A stretch of DNA of 64,000 nt, taken from NCBI RefSeq assembly GCF_028826105.1, contig NZ_JAQGPL010000001.1, positions 1,452,501 through 1,516,500 on the forward strand. Direction: 5' to 3'. Below the pieces are notes generated by a model that was not told the DNA's origin, did not search any database, and saw nothing but the letters and a program-made list of their open reading frames with translations. The position numbers and the translations under genes are program-made. Source of the DNA: Paenibacillus humicola (GTDB lineage Bacteria; Bacillota; Bacilli; Paenibacillales; Paenibacillaceae). Shown piece by piece: positions 18,224-27,388 of this stretch (the stretch's first letter is position 1; each line of letters starts with the position of its first letter).

Positions 18224-20044
18224 ATGCGAGCATGGAAGCATTACATGCTGAAGACGAAGATGTTTATTGCCTTTTCCGCCGTTTCGCTGTTCCTCGTTTT
18301 GTTGACATGCCTCATCTTTTATTACAAGTCCGTAAGCGATATCCGAAGCCAGACGTTTTCCCTCTCCGATACGATCACCCGGCAGTTCAGCCGGACGCTC
18401 GAGCTGTACATCCAGGATACGGAGAAGCTGTCCGTTTCCGTCTTCGGCGATCCGGTCATCCAGCAGGGCCTGCTCGACCATTATCGCAGCCGCGACGACA
18501 CCGAGCAGAATGAGATCGAGCTTTCCATCAACAGCCGTCTGTTCACGTATTTGCAGCCCCGGCCGCAATTGCAAAGCCTCTATGTGTTTACGCTGGACAA
18601 CAATGTGTATTATATCTCCAAGGCGAACGGTCCCAAAGTGAGCTACAGCCTGTCGAGCGAGCCGTGGTATAAAGGCGCCGGCACGATGGGCGGCAGCAAG
18701 TTTCTGCTCCTTCCGGTAACGGAGGAGGACACGGGGGACGGCCACAAGGCGAATGTCATCTCCTTCGTCCGGAACATTAACCGGATTCCGTACCGGGACG
18801 TCATCGCCTACATGAAAATCAACATCAACGTCAACGTCATCCGGGACATGCTCGTGCATGCGGACAGCAACGAAGTCGAGCAGCATATGCGGGTTTTCAT
18901 CGAGACCGGGGACGGGGATATCGTTTACGACAACAAAGACGTGCTGACGGGAAGCTCCGGCACCGGGCCTGAGCCTTCCATTTTCCGAAAGAATAGCCGG
19001 TCGGGCGATCTGATCTGGCAGGGCAAGCGGTATATCTATACGTTCGCCAAATCGGATTACACGAAATGGAACACGATCATTCTCATTCCGGACGACGTGC
19101 TGCTTTCCCAGCAAAAGAGCCTGCGCTACATTCTCATGCTCGTCGGTCTGCTCGCGATGGCGCTGATCGCCGTCGTCTCCTATTTGCTTTCGCACCAAAT
19201 TACCCTTCCGCTCCGCTACCTGATGAAGAAAATGATCCGCGTAGAGCATGGCGATTTAAGCCAGCGGGTGACGGTGCGCAGCAGCGACGAAATCGGCCGT
19301 CTGACCCGCATTTACAACAACATGCTCGACAGTATTTCGCGTCTTATCCGCGAGGCGTACGAGTCCAAGCTGGCCGAGAAGAACGCCCAGCTGGCCGCGC
19401 TTCAAGCCCAGATCAATCCGCATTTTCTGTACAACACTTTGAACATTATGAAATCGATCAGCCGGGTCAGGGGAATCGAGGAGGTGGCCGAGATGTCCGA
19501 GGCGCTCGCGGAGCTGTTCAAATACAGCATGCATCAGCTGCATCAGCCGGTGCCTCTTCAGGCGGAGCTCGATCATATCGCGAACTATATGAAAATCCAG
19601 CAGCACCGGTTCGGCAGCCGCTTCGAATACCGCTGCGACGTACCGGAGGAGCTGATGCGCGTACCCGTGCTGAAGCTGACGATCCAGCCGCTGGTCGAGA
19701 ACGCGGTGGCTCACGGCTTCGCGAAAATGAAGGCGGACGGCATCGTCGCGCTGTCCGCCCGCAGAGAGGGCGGCCGCCTGACGATCGAGGTCGCCGACAA
19801 CGGTCAGGGGATGACGGACGACCGGCTGTTTACGCTGCGCCGGGATCTGCAGTCGTCCCGCAGCAGTCCGGAGGATGACGAAGCGCACGGAATCGGGCTC
19901 CGCAATATCGGACAGCGGATCCGGCTGTTTTACGGCGAGGAATGCGGCATCGCGATCGAAAGCGGTCCGGGCCGGGGAACGTCGGTGCGGCTGACGATTC
20001 CCTGTCTGACGGCGGAACATGAACATGGGGAGGACACGGCATGA
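18224..20044 (+). CDS. YesM-type sensor histidine kinase
   Basis: Membrane kinase of 606 residues. Helix 1 (~13-33), an extracellular dCache-like sensor, helix 2 (LRYILMLVGLLAMALIAVVS), a HAMP domain, then the His_kinase box INPHFLYNTLNIMKSI with the phosphorylated His, the N-box PLVENAVAHG and the G-box GIGLRNIGQRI. It overlaps the response regulator gene by 4 bp (ATGA), so the two are made together. The pair sits between two sugar importers and probably senses a sugar or a binding protein to control one of them. Confidence 0.95.
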   Translation: MRAWKHYMLKTKMFIAFSAVSLFLVLLTCLIFYYKSVSDIRSQTFSLSDTITRQFSRTLELYIQDTEKLSVSVFGDPVIQQGLLDHYRSRDDTEQNEIELSINSRLFTYLQPRPQLQSLYVFTLDNNVYYISKANGPKVSYSLSSEPWYKGAGTMGGSKFLLLPVTEEDTGDGHKANVISFVRNINRIPYRDVIAYMKININVNVIRDMLVHADSNEVEQHMRVFIETGDGDIVYDNKDVLTGSSGTGPEPSIFRKNSRSGDLIWQGKRYIYTFAKSDYTKWNTIILIPDDVLLSQQKSLRYILMLVGLLAMALIAVVSYLLSHQITLPLRYLMKKMIRVEHGDLSQRVTVRSSDEIGRLTRIYNNMLDSISRLIREAYESKLAEKNAQLAALQAQINPHFLYNTLNIMKSISRVRGIEEVAEMSEALAELFKYSMHQLHQPVPLQAELDHIANYMKIQQHRFGSRFEYRCDVPEELMRVPVLKLTIQPLVENAVAHGFAKMKADGIVALSARREGGRLTIEVADNGQGMTDDRLFTLRRDLQSSRSSPEDDEAHGIGLRNIGQRIRLFYGEECGIAIESGPGRGTSVRLTIPCLTAEHEHGEDTA

Positions 20045-21561
20045 ACATTTTTATCGTAGAGGACGAGCCTTGGGCACTGGCGGAGCTGGATGCATTGTTC
20101 GTCGTTTATGCGCCCGAGCACGCGGTTTATACGTTCGGCTGCGCGGAGGATGCGCTGGCAATGGCCCGGTCGGTGAGGCCTCATCTCGTGGTGACGGACA
20201 TTAATATGCCCGGCATGGACGGGCTTGAGCTGATCGGCGAGCTGATCCGTCTCGAACCGGCGGTCAAGTCGATCATTTTGAGCGTGCACGACCAGTTCTC
20301 CTACGCCCAGCAGGGCATGAAAATCGGCGCTTTCGAGTATTTGCTGAAGCCCGTGCGCAAGGACGTGCTGTATCAGGCGGTGGATAAGGCAATCGACAAG
20401 ATCGCGCGCGAATCGAAGCGGCAGGAGGAGCGAAGGTGCTGGGCGGTCGCCCAAATGCTGCTCGCCTCGGCGCCGCCCGGAGACGAAGAGGCGGCTGAAA
20501 TTTTTGGCGGCGCCCATGCAATGGCCGTTCTGCAAGCGGGAAACGGGGCCGGGGAGCGGGGCTGGAACGAAGCGGGTATCGCAAACCAGGAAATCGCCGG
20601 CTGGATCGGGGACGAGCTGCAGGGGATTACCGCGCACTGCGTCAGCATCGATGCACGGCGTAAAGCCGTTCTCGTTCCGGGCGGAGGCGGCCTGCGCGAT
20701 ATGGAGAAAATAGGCGCTGCTTTTGCCGTGCTGTTCGATCATCTGGTCCGGCGGGGACTGATCCTTCATCTGGCTTATGCGCTCAAGCCCGAGCGGGAAG
20801 ACCCGCACCGGTGCTTCGCTGCGCTTAATAAGTCGATCGAGGAGAGAATGTTTTTCGGCCGGCCGACGCTGATTCCGCCCGGGGGGCAGCAGCGCCAAGC
20901 CGATTTGTCCGCCGTATGGGACAAGGTCCGCATCCTGCAAACGCACCTGAAGCAGGGCGATTTGTCAAAAAGCGGCGACATGCTCGGCCGGATCGTTCAG
21001 GAGCTCCGGAGCAGGGAGATTACGTCCCGGCAGCTGGCTTTGTTCGTGACCGATTTATTTTATTCGCTCAAGTACAATTTGGGCTCCTCGTCCCGGACGG
21101 AGATCGATATCGGCAAGCTGCAGGAAGACTTGAAGGCGCTTTCGCGGCTGTCCGGCTTCGACGAATTGGCGGAATGGCTGAAAGAGCGCGTAGTCGGCTT
21201 ATTGTCCGCCGCCCAATTGACGGACCTGAGCCCTAAGGGGCTCATTCCCGTCATGCGGAACTGGATTCACGCGGGCTACCAGCACGAGCTGTCCATTCAG
21301 CAGTTTGCGGCGGATCATCATGTCAGCCTCGGCTACCTGTCGCGCCTGTTCAAATCCCAGACAGGCTGCACGTTCTCCGATTATCTGATCCGCTACCGGA
21401 TCGAGAAAGCGAAGGAGCTGCTTGCCGAAGGAAGCGCGCGCTTGTCCGATGTGAGCCGGCTTGTCGGCTACGAGGATGTGAAGCATTTCAGCCAGCTGTT
21501 CAAGAAAATAACGGGAGAGCCGCCCATCGCGTACGCCAAGCGTATGCACCCGAACCGGTAA
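20041..21561 (+). CDS. YesN-type response regulator with AraC HTH
   Basis: 506 residues: receiver domain (1-~120) with acidic pocket EDE at 7-9, phosphoacceptor Asp53 in VVTDINMPGMDG and Lys in LLKPVRKD; a long middle region; and the C-terminal AraC double HTH (LSIQQFAADHHVSLGYLSRL; ARLSDVSRLVGYEDVKHFSQ). Start ATG overlaps the kinase stop by 4 bp. It is the output partner of that kinase and likely activates the importer at 21952, 390 bp downstream. Confidence 0.95.
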   Translation: MNIFIVEDEPWALAELDALFVVYAPEHAVYTFGCAEDALAMARSVRPHLVVTDINMPGMDGLELIGELIRLEPAVKSIILSVHDQFSYAQQGMKIGAFEYLLKPVRKDVLYQAVDKAIDKIARESKRQEERRCWAVAQMLLASAPPGDEEAAEIFGGAHAMAVLQAGNGAGERGWNEAGIANQEIAGWIGDELQGITAHCVSIDARRKAVLVPGGGGLRDMEKIGAAFAVLFDHLVRRGLILHLAYALKPEREDPHRCFAALNKSIEERMFFGRPTLIPPGGQQRQADLSAVWDKVRILQTHLKQGDLSKSGDMLGRIVQELRSREITSRQLALFVTDLFYSLKYNLGSSSRTEIDIGKLQEDLKALSRLSGFDELAEWLKERVVGLLSAAQLTDLSPKGLIPVMRNWIHAGYQHELSIQQFAADHHVSLGYLSRLFKSQTGCTFSDYLIRYRIEKAKELLAEGSARLSDVSRLVGYEDVKHFSQLFKKITGEPPIAYAKRMHPNR

Positions 21562-21712
21562 AAAGGAAAATTCACCCCCCATAAAAAGGCAAAAACGCAG
21601 GTGTCGCGCCTTAATTCCCCGCGATACAATCGGAATTGAACCAAAGGGAACCCGGGCCTTTTGGACATGCGGCCGGTTTTGTGCAAGCGCATACACCGGT
21701 ATGCGATCAACG

Positions 21713-21941
21713 AAGCGTAAGCTCCACAAAACTTAAGTGAATGCTTCCGAAGCAAGTTTTGCTGCGAAGTGATTCAGAGTAGCTTTTTCTCCACAAAACT
21801 TAAGTTGATGCTTCCGAAGCCAGTTTTGCTGCGAAGTTATTCAGAGAAGCGTAAGCTCCACAAAAATTAAGTGAATGCTTCCGAAGCCAGTTTTGCTGCG
21901 AAGTTATTCAGCGAAGCATAAGCTCCACAAAACTTTTAGGA
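21713..21941 (+). repeat. Intergenic repeat array II (67-bp period), running into a ribosome site
   Basis: Three full units plus a final half unit. The core GCTTCCGAAGC recurs at 21743, 21810 and 21877, exactly 67 bp apart. Each unit holds CAAAACTTAAGT ... GCTTCCGAAGC ... AGTTTTGCTGCGAAGT and a GAAGCGTAAGCTCCA segment, so CAAAACTT can pair with AAGTTTTG across the core. The last half unit ends CAAAACTTTT and abuts AGGAGG of the solute-binding gene. The preceding 150 bp (21562-21712) show nothing assignable. Confidence 0.88.
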
Positions 21942-21951
21942 GGATGCAATC

Positions 21952-23301
21952 ATGAAAAAAACGAAACGTTATACGGCGTTCGCTGCGGCTCTTCTGCTGG
22001 TGCTTGCGATGCTTGCCGGCTGCGGCGGAGGAACCGGGAACGGCGGCGGCGGAAACGGAGCCTCCGGTACGGACGGCTCGGCGCCTTCCAACGCTCCTAA
22101 GAAAGAAACGATCTCGATCATGGTCGGCAGCACCGGCACCCTCCTGGACGCGATGAAGGCGGTGGCGGCGGAAGCCGAGAAAAAGCTGAACATCTCCGTA
22201 GAATGGGACATTAAGCCGGACGGCGCGGAAGGCGACAACCTGGTCAAGACGCGTCTGGCGACCGGCGATATGGCGGACATTCTCGCCTATAATACCGGCT
22301 CGCTGTTTCAGGCTCTCAACCCGTCGCAAAATTTCGTCGACTTGACTAACGAGCCGTATATGGCCGACATTTTGGATTCGTTTAAACAGACGGTGACCTC
22401 GGACGGCAAGGTGTACGGCGTTCCGACCGGCTCGACCCGCGCGGGCGGCATCATGTACAACAAGAAAGTGTACAAGGAGCTTGGCCTGACGATTCCGAAG
22501 ACGTGGGCCGAATTTATGGCGAACAACGCCAAGATCAAGGCGGCGGGCAAAACGGCGGTGATCGCCACCTACAAGGACACGTGGACCTCGCAGCTCTTCG
22601 TGCTCGCCGATTATTACAATATCCAGGCCCAAGACCCGGATTTCGCCAAAAACTATACGGCGAACAAAGCGAAATACGCCACGACGCCGGCTGCGCTGCG
22701 CGGCTTCCAGAAGCTCGAGGAGGTGTACAAGGGCGGCTATATGAACAAGGATTTTCTGGCTACGACCTACGACAACGGCCTGAAAATGCTTGCGGAAGGG
22801 ACGGGCGTGCAGTATCCGATGCTGACGTCGGCGCTGGATGAAATCTATCAGAACTTCCCCGATAAAATCAACGACATCGGCATTTTCCCGGAGCCGAGCG
22901 ACAGCCCGGACATCAACGGCCTGACGGTCTGGATGCCGAACGGCCTGTACATCAACAAGAACGGCAAAAAGGTCGACGCGGCGAAGAAATGGGTCGAATA
23001 TTTCGTCTCGCCGGAGGGACAGGCGGCCTTGTCCGGCAAATTGAAGGCGGACGGTCCGTTCGTCATCAAAAACGTGAAGCTTCCCGACGACGCGTACGCG
23101 GCAGTCAAGGAAATGCAGCCGTATTTCGACCAGGGCAAAACGGCGCCGGCGCTCGAATTCGTCTCCCCGGTCAAAGGGCCGAACCTGGAGAACATCACGG
23201 TTGCCGTCGGCAGCGGCATCACGCCTGCAGCCAAAGGCGCCTCCGATTACGATAAAGACGTCGAGAAGCAGGCACAGCAGCTCAACCTCCCGGGCTGGTG
23301 A
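21952..23301 (+). CDS. Extracellular sugar-binding lipoprotein (family 1)
   Basis: 449-residue binding protein of an ABC importer. Signal peptide with lipobox LAGC at ~residue 23, then a Gly/Asn/Ser linker. The mature part has the family 1 pattern (TISIMVGSTG, GGIMYNKKVYKELGLTIPKTW, EGTGVQYPMLTSAL). AGGAGG lies 8 nt before the ATG and is joined to repeat array II. Two permeases follow at once. It begins the large locus to 34.2 kb, and the encoded catabolic enzymes suggest the ligand is a modified saccharide. Confidence 0.93.
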   Translation: MKKTKRYTAFAAALLLVLAMLAGCGGGTGNGGGGNGASGTDGSAPSNAPKKETISIMVGSTGTLLDAMKAVAAEAEKKLNISVEWDIKPDGAEGDNLVKTRLATGDMADILAYNTGSLFQALNPSQNFVDLTNEPYMADILDSFKQTVTSDGKVYGVPTGSTRAGGIMYNKKVYKELGLTIPKTWAEFMANNAKIKAAGKTAVIATYKDTWTSQLFVLADYYNIQAQDPDFAKNYTANKAKYATTPAALRGFQKLEEVYKGGYMNKDFLATTYDNGLKMLAEGTGVQYPMLTSALDEIYQNFPDKINDIGIFPEPSDSPDINGLTVWMPNGLYINKNGKKVDAAKKWVEYFVSPEGQAALSGKLKADGPFVIKNVKLPDDAYAAVKEMQPYFDQGKTAPALEFVSPVKGPNLENITVAVGSGITPAAKGASDYDKDVEKQAQQLNLPGW

Positions 23302-23307
23302 TCCAAG

Positions 23308-24174
23308 ATGATCCGATTAACGGTAAAAACGTATTCGTATTGGTTTCTGCTCCCGGCGTTTCTCATTTATTTCGTGTTCTACCTGCTGCCGACGGTGCTG
23401 TCGCTGTTTTTCAGCATGACGCGGTGGACGCTGACGGACTGGGATTTTATCGGCTTCGACAACTATCGGACCTTCTTCTCGGAAACATCGCTGAATATCG
23501 GCTTTCGCAATACGCTGATTTACGCCGTCGTGACGTGCGTGTTTAAAGTGGTGCTCGGCCTTTTTCTGGGCGCTTACCTGTCGTCGCGGGTTCCGTTCAA
23601 AAACTACCTGCGCTCCGTCGTGTTCTTTCCCACGCTGCTCAGCACGATTGCGGTCGGGATCGCCTTCTCCATGATGATGCATCCGTCGCAGGGGATCATC
23701 AATACGAGTCTGGCGGCGATCGGCATCACCGGTCCCGACTGGCTCGGCAATACGAAAATCGCGCTGCTGTCGGTTGCGTTCGTCGACGTCTGGAAGGGCG
23801 TCGGCATCGCCACCGTCATTTATATCGCCGGCATTTCGGCCATCTCGCCGGAGTATTACGAGGCGCTGAAAATCGACGGCGGCAGCGCGCGCAATGCGTT
23901 CTGGAACATTACGGTGCCGCTCAGCCGCCCGGCGATGAACTCCGTCATCATTCTGTCGTTTATCGGGGGGCTGCGCTCCTTCGACCTGATTTGGGCGATG
24001 ACCAAAGGCGGGCCGGGGTTCACGACCGACCTGATCGCGTCGATCATTTACAAGCAGTATCAAGCCGGCTTCTACGGCCTGGCGACGGCGGGCAACGTCA
24101 TCCTGTTCATCGGCGTGTCGCTGCTGGCGTTTCCGTTGTACAAGTATTTGGCGAGAAGCGAGGTGCATCTATGA
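23308..24174 (+). CDS. ABC sugar permease (MalF/UgpA-like)
   Basis: 288 residues, six helices, no long N-terminal extension. EAA loop EALKIDGGSARNAFWNITVP and the terminal-helix pattern GGPGFTTDLIASIIYKQYQAG identify a family 1 sugar permease. Only 6 bp separate it from the binding-protein stop and no clear ribosome site is seen, so translation is probably coupled. It overlaps the next permease by 4 bp. Confidence 0.93.
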   Translation: MIRLTVKTYSYWFLLPAFLIYFVFYLLPTVLSLFFSMTRWTLTDWDFIGFDNYRTFFSETSLNIGFRNTLIYAVVTCVFKVVLGLFLGAYLSSRVPFKNYLRSVVFFPTLLSTIAVGIAFSMMMHPSQGIINTSLAAIGITGPDWLGNTKIALLSVAFVDVWKGVGIATVIYIAGISAISPEYYEALKIDGGSARNAFWNITVPLSRPAMNSVIILSFIGGLRSFDLIWAMTKGGPGFTTDLIASIIYKQYQAGFYGLATAGNVILFIGVSLLAFPLYKYLARSEVHL

Positions 24175-25064
24175 GCGCAAGCACAAGCACAAGCGTAAGC
24201 GGGGCGATGAGCGCAAGCGAAAGCGGCCGCTTCAGCGCCGGCGCGAAGCGCTGGGCGGTCGGGGCGGTTTCGCTGCTGCTCAGCACGGTCATTTTCTGGA
24301 TTCCGTTCTATTTTGTCCTGATCAATTCGGTGAAAAACAAGACGGATGCAGCGGATATGAGCATGGCCTGGCCGAGCTCCTTTCACATTGTGGACAACTA
24401 CGTTTCCGTGCTCCAGGCTTCGGATTACATGCTGCTCGAGGCGTTCCGCAACAGTCTGCTGCTGACGATCCTGTCCATCGGGCTGCTTATCGCCGTCAGC
24501 TCCCTGGCCGGGTTCGTGCTGCAGCGCCGGGAAGGGGGCCGGGGCTCCTCCTTCCTGAACTTTCTCGTGCTGGCCGGGCTGATGATCCCGCCGGCGATCG
24601 TGCCGACGATCTGGGTGCTCGACCTGCTGAAGCTGTTTAAAACGCTGGCGGGCATCACCTTGATCGAGGCGGCGCTGCATTTTCCGTTCGCGGCGATTTT
24701 GTATAAAGCGTTCTCGGCCACGCTCCCGCGCGAAATCGACGAAAGTGCGCTGATCGACGGCTGCGGCGGCGTCCGGCTGTTCTACAGCATCGTTTTTCCG
24801 CTGCTGAAGCCGGTGACGTCGACGATCATCGTCCTGGAATCGATCAACGTGTTCAACGATTTCGTCAACCCGCTTTATTTTTTCCCGGGAGCGGGGAACG
24901 CGACGGTTCAGCTGACGCTTTACAACTTCATGAGCCAGTTCACGACGTCGTGGAATTTGTTGTTCGCCGATATCGTGCTGATCTCGCTGCCGATGCTGAT
25001 CCTGTTTATTTTCTTCAACAAGCGGATCGTATCGGGAATGACGGCCGGCGCGGTCAAAGGCTGA
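24171..25064 (+). CDS. ABC sugar permease (MalG/UgpE-like)
   Basis: About 297 residues, six helices, EAA loop ESALIDGCGGVRLFYSIVFP and C-terminus KRIVSGMTAGAVKG. The start ATG overlaps the previous stop (ATGA). The first 24 codons are low-complexity Ser/Ala/Thr (MSASTSTSVSGAMSASES) built from repeated AGCACA/AGCGCA units. ATGAGCGCAAGC occurs twice, at 24171 and 24207, so the second ATG is an alternative start that trims the odd tail. Confidence 0.92.
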   Translation: MSASTSTSVSGAMSASESGRFSAGAKRWAVGAVSLLLSTVIFWIPFYFVLINSVKNKTDAADMSMAWPSSFHIVDNYVSVLQASDYMLLEAFRNSLLLTILSIGLLIAVSSLAGFVLQRREGGRGSSFLNFLVLAGLMIPPAIVPTIWVLDLLKLFKTLAGITLIEAALHFPFAAILYKAFSATLPREIDESALIDGCGGVRLFYSIVFPLLKPVTSTIIVLESINVFNDFVNPLYFFPGAGNATVQLTLYNFMSQFTTSWNLLFADIVLISLPMLILFIFFNKRIVSGMTAGAVKG

Positions 25065-25081
25065 CCGGAGCGGGCGGCCGG

Positions 25082-25125
25082 GCGGTTTCCGCTTTGCGGG
25101 AGGCCGCTTCGCCGCTTTTCCTGTC
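25082..25125 (+). terminator. Possible terminator after the importer genes
   Basis: GCGGTTTCC / GGAGGCCGC stem with two G-U pairs, followed by TTCGCCGCTTTT. The T run is weak, so partial read-through into the downstream oxidoreductase is possible. Confidence 0.4.
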
Positions 25126-25192
25126 CCGATCGGAGCGGTTTTTGTCCCGATCGGCCATGAATCCGGCTTCCGTGCCCGTTATGATGGTTATT

Positions 25193-25206
25193 AGGAAGCG
25201 GTTACA
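25193..25206 (+). promoter_or_regulatory. Candidate cre (CcpA) site
   Basis: AGGAAGCGGTTACA matches 9 of 10 fixed positions of the cre consensus TGNAANCGNTNWCA. It lies 24 bp before the first ATG of the Gfo/Idh gene, where CcpA binding would block the locus in the presence of preferred sugars. Confidence 0.4.
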
Positions 25207-25229
25207 ATTTTAGAGTCGAAAAGGAGCGG

Positions 25230-26345
25230 ATGCTCGGTATGGCGGTTAAAATCGGCATTGTCGGCATGAACGGAATCGGAAACAACCATGCAAACTGCTA
25301 CAAGGAAGACAACCTGGCGGAGCTGGTCGCGGTATGCGATGTCGTCAAGGAGCGCGCCGATGCGGCGGCGGAGAAGCACGGCGTGAAGGCGTATTACAGC
25401 CTGAAGGACATGCTGGAGAACGAGCCGGACCTCGAGGTCGTCGACGTGACGACGGGAGGGATCGACAACGGCAGCTGGCATTTCGAGCCGGCAATGGAAG
25501 CGGTCGCGGCCGGCAAGCACGTGCTCGTGGAAAAGCCGTTGTGCAACGACGTCCGCGAGGCGAGGGAGCTCGTCGTGTCCGCGGAGAAGAAGAAGGTGTA
25601 CCTCGGCTGCAACCTGAACCACTATTTCACGGCGCCGGCCGAGAAGGCAAAGCAGTATATGGATAACGGCCAGATCGGCGAGCTGGTCTATTGCTTGGCA
25701 AAAATGGGCTTCAACGGCGGGGAAGCGAATTACGCTGCGGCGGGCTCGCTGAAAATCAAAGGTCACCCGTACTTTCATATGCGGGCTTTCTTGACGCATC
25801 CGTTCAGCGTCATGCGGCACTTCTGCGGCGATATTACGCACATCCAGACGTTCTCCGACCGGCCGGGCTTCCGGCGCAGCGCAGGCGATGTGATGGTCTC
25901 GATCAACAGCATTCACGTCAAATTCGCAAACGGCGGCGTCGGCTACCTGCTGAGCCAGCGGGGCGACGCGGTATACGGCCTCGGCGGCTGGTGGAGCATG
26001 GAAGTGGCAGGCTCGAAGGGCACGTTCTGCATCGAAAACTGCGTCGAGAAGGTTTCGTTCTGGAAAGCGGAGAAGGGTATCGCCGCCATCAGCGTCCAGC
26101 CCGAGCCGGAAGTGACCGACTACGGCACGAACAATTTCGGCCGGACGTTCAATAACCGGCTGCATGCGTTCCTGGAGGACGTGAGCGGCAAGGTGTCCCC
26201 TGACCAGCTGCGCGCAAGCGGACGCGACGCGCTGGCCGTTCTCGAATATGTGCATGCCGTTCAGGAATCGTACGAGCGGGGCGGCGAAGTGGTCCGGCCG
26301 AATCCGCTGCCTCCGCTGCACGGCGATCCGCATTTCATGCGATAA
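25230..26345 (+). CDS. Gfo/Idh/MocA-family oxidoreductase
   Basis: NAD(P)-dependent sugar oxidoreductase of 371 residues. N-terminal Rossmann glycines are in VKIGIVGMNGIGNNH and the family EKPL motif is near residue 105; the C-terminal half is the alpha/beta substrate domain. Two in-frame ATGs, 25230 (3 nt from AAGGAG) and 25239 (12 nt), are both possible; the latter gives MAVKIGIVG. It begins a set of catabolic genes running in one direction to 34.2 kb. Family members act on inositols, sugar acids or 1,5-anhydro sugars; the substrate is open. Confidence 0.9.
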   Translation: MLGMAVKIGIVGMNGIGNNHANCYKEDNLAELVAVCDVVKERADAAAEKHGVKAYYSLKDMLENEPDLEVVDVTTGGIDNGSWHFEPAMEAVAAGKHVLVEKPLCNDVREARELVVSAEKKKVYLGCNLNHYFTAPAEKAKQYMDNGQIGELVYCLAKMGFNGGEANYAAAGSLKIKGHPYFHMRAFLTHPFSVMRHFCGDITHIQTFSDRPGFRRSAGDVMVSINSIHVKFANGGVGYLLSQRGDAVYGLGGWWSMEVAGSKGTFCIENCVEKVSFWKAEKGIAAISVQPEPEVTDYGTNNFGRTFNNRLHAFLEDVSGKVSPDQLRASGRDALAVLEYVHAVQESYERGGEVVRPNPLPPLHGDPHFMR

Positions 26346-26431
26346 GCGAAGCTGACGACCGTGACTTTGTCCGCAAAGCTGTCACCCGAATTTACATTCT
26401 GCAGAGCCAGATCCGGAAAGGATGAATTGTA

Positions 26432-27235
26432 ATGATCAAATTGGGCGTTAATTCCGTGCTGTTCAGGCACTTCGATTTTGCCACCGCCGCAAAGCAAATC
26501 GCCTTGTGCGGTTACGACGGCGTCGAAATCGCCGCCATCCAGGGCATGTGCGAGCACCTCGACTTAAGCCGCTGGAAGGAGCAGAAGAACGAGCTTCGCG
26601 CCATCGCGGAGGAGAACGGGCTGTCGTTCCTGTCCGCCGAGGTCGCCTCGCTGAAGGAGGAACGTCTGCTGCCGGCGTTCGAAGCCGCCGCCGAAATCGG
26701 CATTCCGGTGATCAACGTCGGTCCCGGAGGTAAAATGGGCATTGAAGAGGACCTGAGCAACTCCATCGAAACGCTTGCGCGCATGGCGGACAAAGCGGCT
26801 TCGTTCGGCGTCACGCTGTGCGTGAAAGCCCATGTCGGCAACGCCATCCACAACACGCCGACGACGCTGAAGGCGATGGAAGCCATTCCGTCCGGCTCGT
26901 TCGGCATCGACATGGATCCGAGCCATATCCACCGCGCGGGCGAAAATGCGGAGGAAGCGCTGCCCGCAGTGCTCAGCCGCGTGAAGCACATCCATATCCG
27001 CGACTGCAAAGGCCGCGAGCACGGCCCGGGGCCGATCGAGCTGCAGGCGTGCGGACGGGGCGACATCGACCTGTTCGGTTACTGCCAGGCGCTTACGTCC
27101 GGCGGCTATGACGGCCCGGTCGTGCTGGAAGTGATCGGCGCGTCACCCGAGCATTCGCTCGCCCAGGTGTCGATCGTGGCGGCGGAATCGTACGGCTATT
27201 TGAACGCCTGCCTGAAAAAGCTGAACGCCCGTTAG
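26432..27235 (+). CDS. Sugar phosphate isomerase/epimerase-like TIM barrel
   Basis: 267 residues of the xylose-isomerase-like/AP-endonuclease 2 fold. The metal-site pattern is visible: GVEIAAIQG, SAEVASL, VGPGGKMG, VKAHVGN, FGIDMDPSHIHRAG, KHIHIRDCKG and VVLEVIGASPEHS. Such enzymes isomerise or epimerise keto sugars or inosose intermediates and often travel with Gfo/Idh proteins, as here on both sides. AAAGGA precedes the ATG by about 12 nt. Exact reaction unknown. Confidence 0.88.
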   Translation: MIKLGVNSVLFRHFDFATAAKQIALCGYDGVEIAAIQGMCEHLDLSRWKEQKNELRAIAEENGLSFLSAEVASLKEERLLPAFEAAAEIGIPVINVGPGGKMGIEEDLSNSIETLARMADKAASFGVTLCVKAHVGNAIHNTPTTLKAMEAIPSGSFGIDMDPSHIHRAGENAEEALPAVLSRVKHIHIRDCKGREHGPGPIELQACGRGDIDLFGYCQALTSGGYDGPVVLEVIGASPEHSLAQVSIVAAESYGYLNACLKKLNAR

Positions 27236-27237
27236 GC

Positions 27238-27380
27238 CGAAGCGTATGCTTCCGAAGCGAGTTTTTGCTCGCGAGGATGTAACTCGGTGAAGTATCACAA
27301 AAAACGAAGCATGTGCTTCCGAAGCGAGTTTTTGCTCGCGAGGATGTAACTCTGGGAGTATCGCAAAAACTTTGAGGAGG
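27238..27380 (+). repeat. Intergenic repeat array III (67-bp period), running into a ribosome site
   Basis: Two units with the core GCTTCCGAAGCGAG at 27248 and 27315, 67 bp apart. Each holds GAGTTTTTGCTCGCGAGGA and TGTAACTC, able to form a GAGTT/AACTC stem around the palindrome CTCGCGAG. The second unit ends CAAAAACTTT and joins GAGGAGG, the ribosome site of the sulfatase gene. Same period and ending as array II, with diverged middle sequence. Confidence 0.85.
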
Positions 27381-27388
27381 TTACCGTT

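Noticed and set aside
21713..21941. CRISPR array
   Set aside because: The 67-bp units are contiguous tandem repeats with no unique spacers and contain internal pairing segments.
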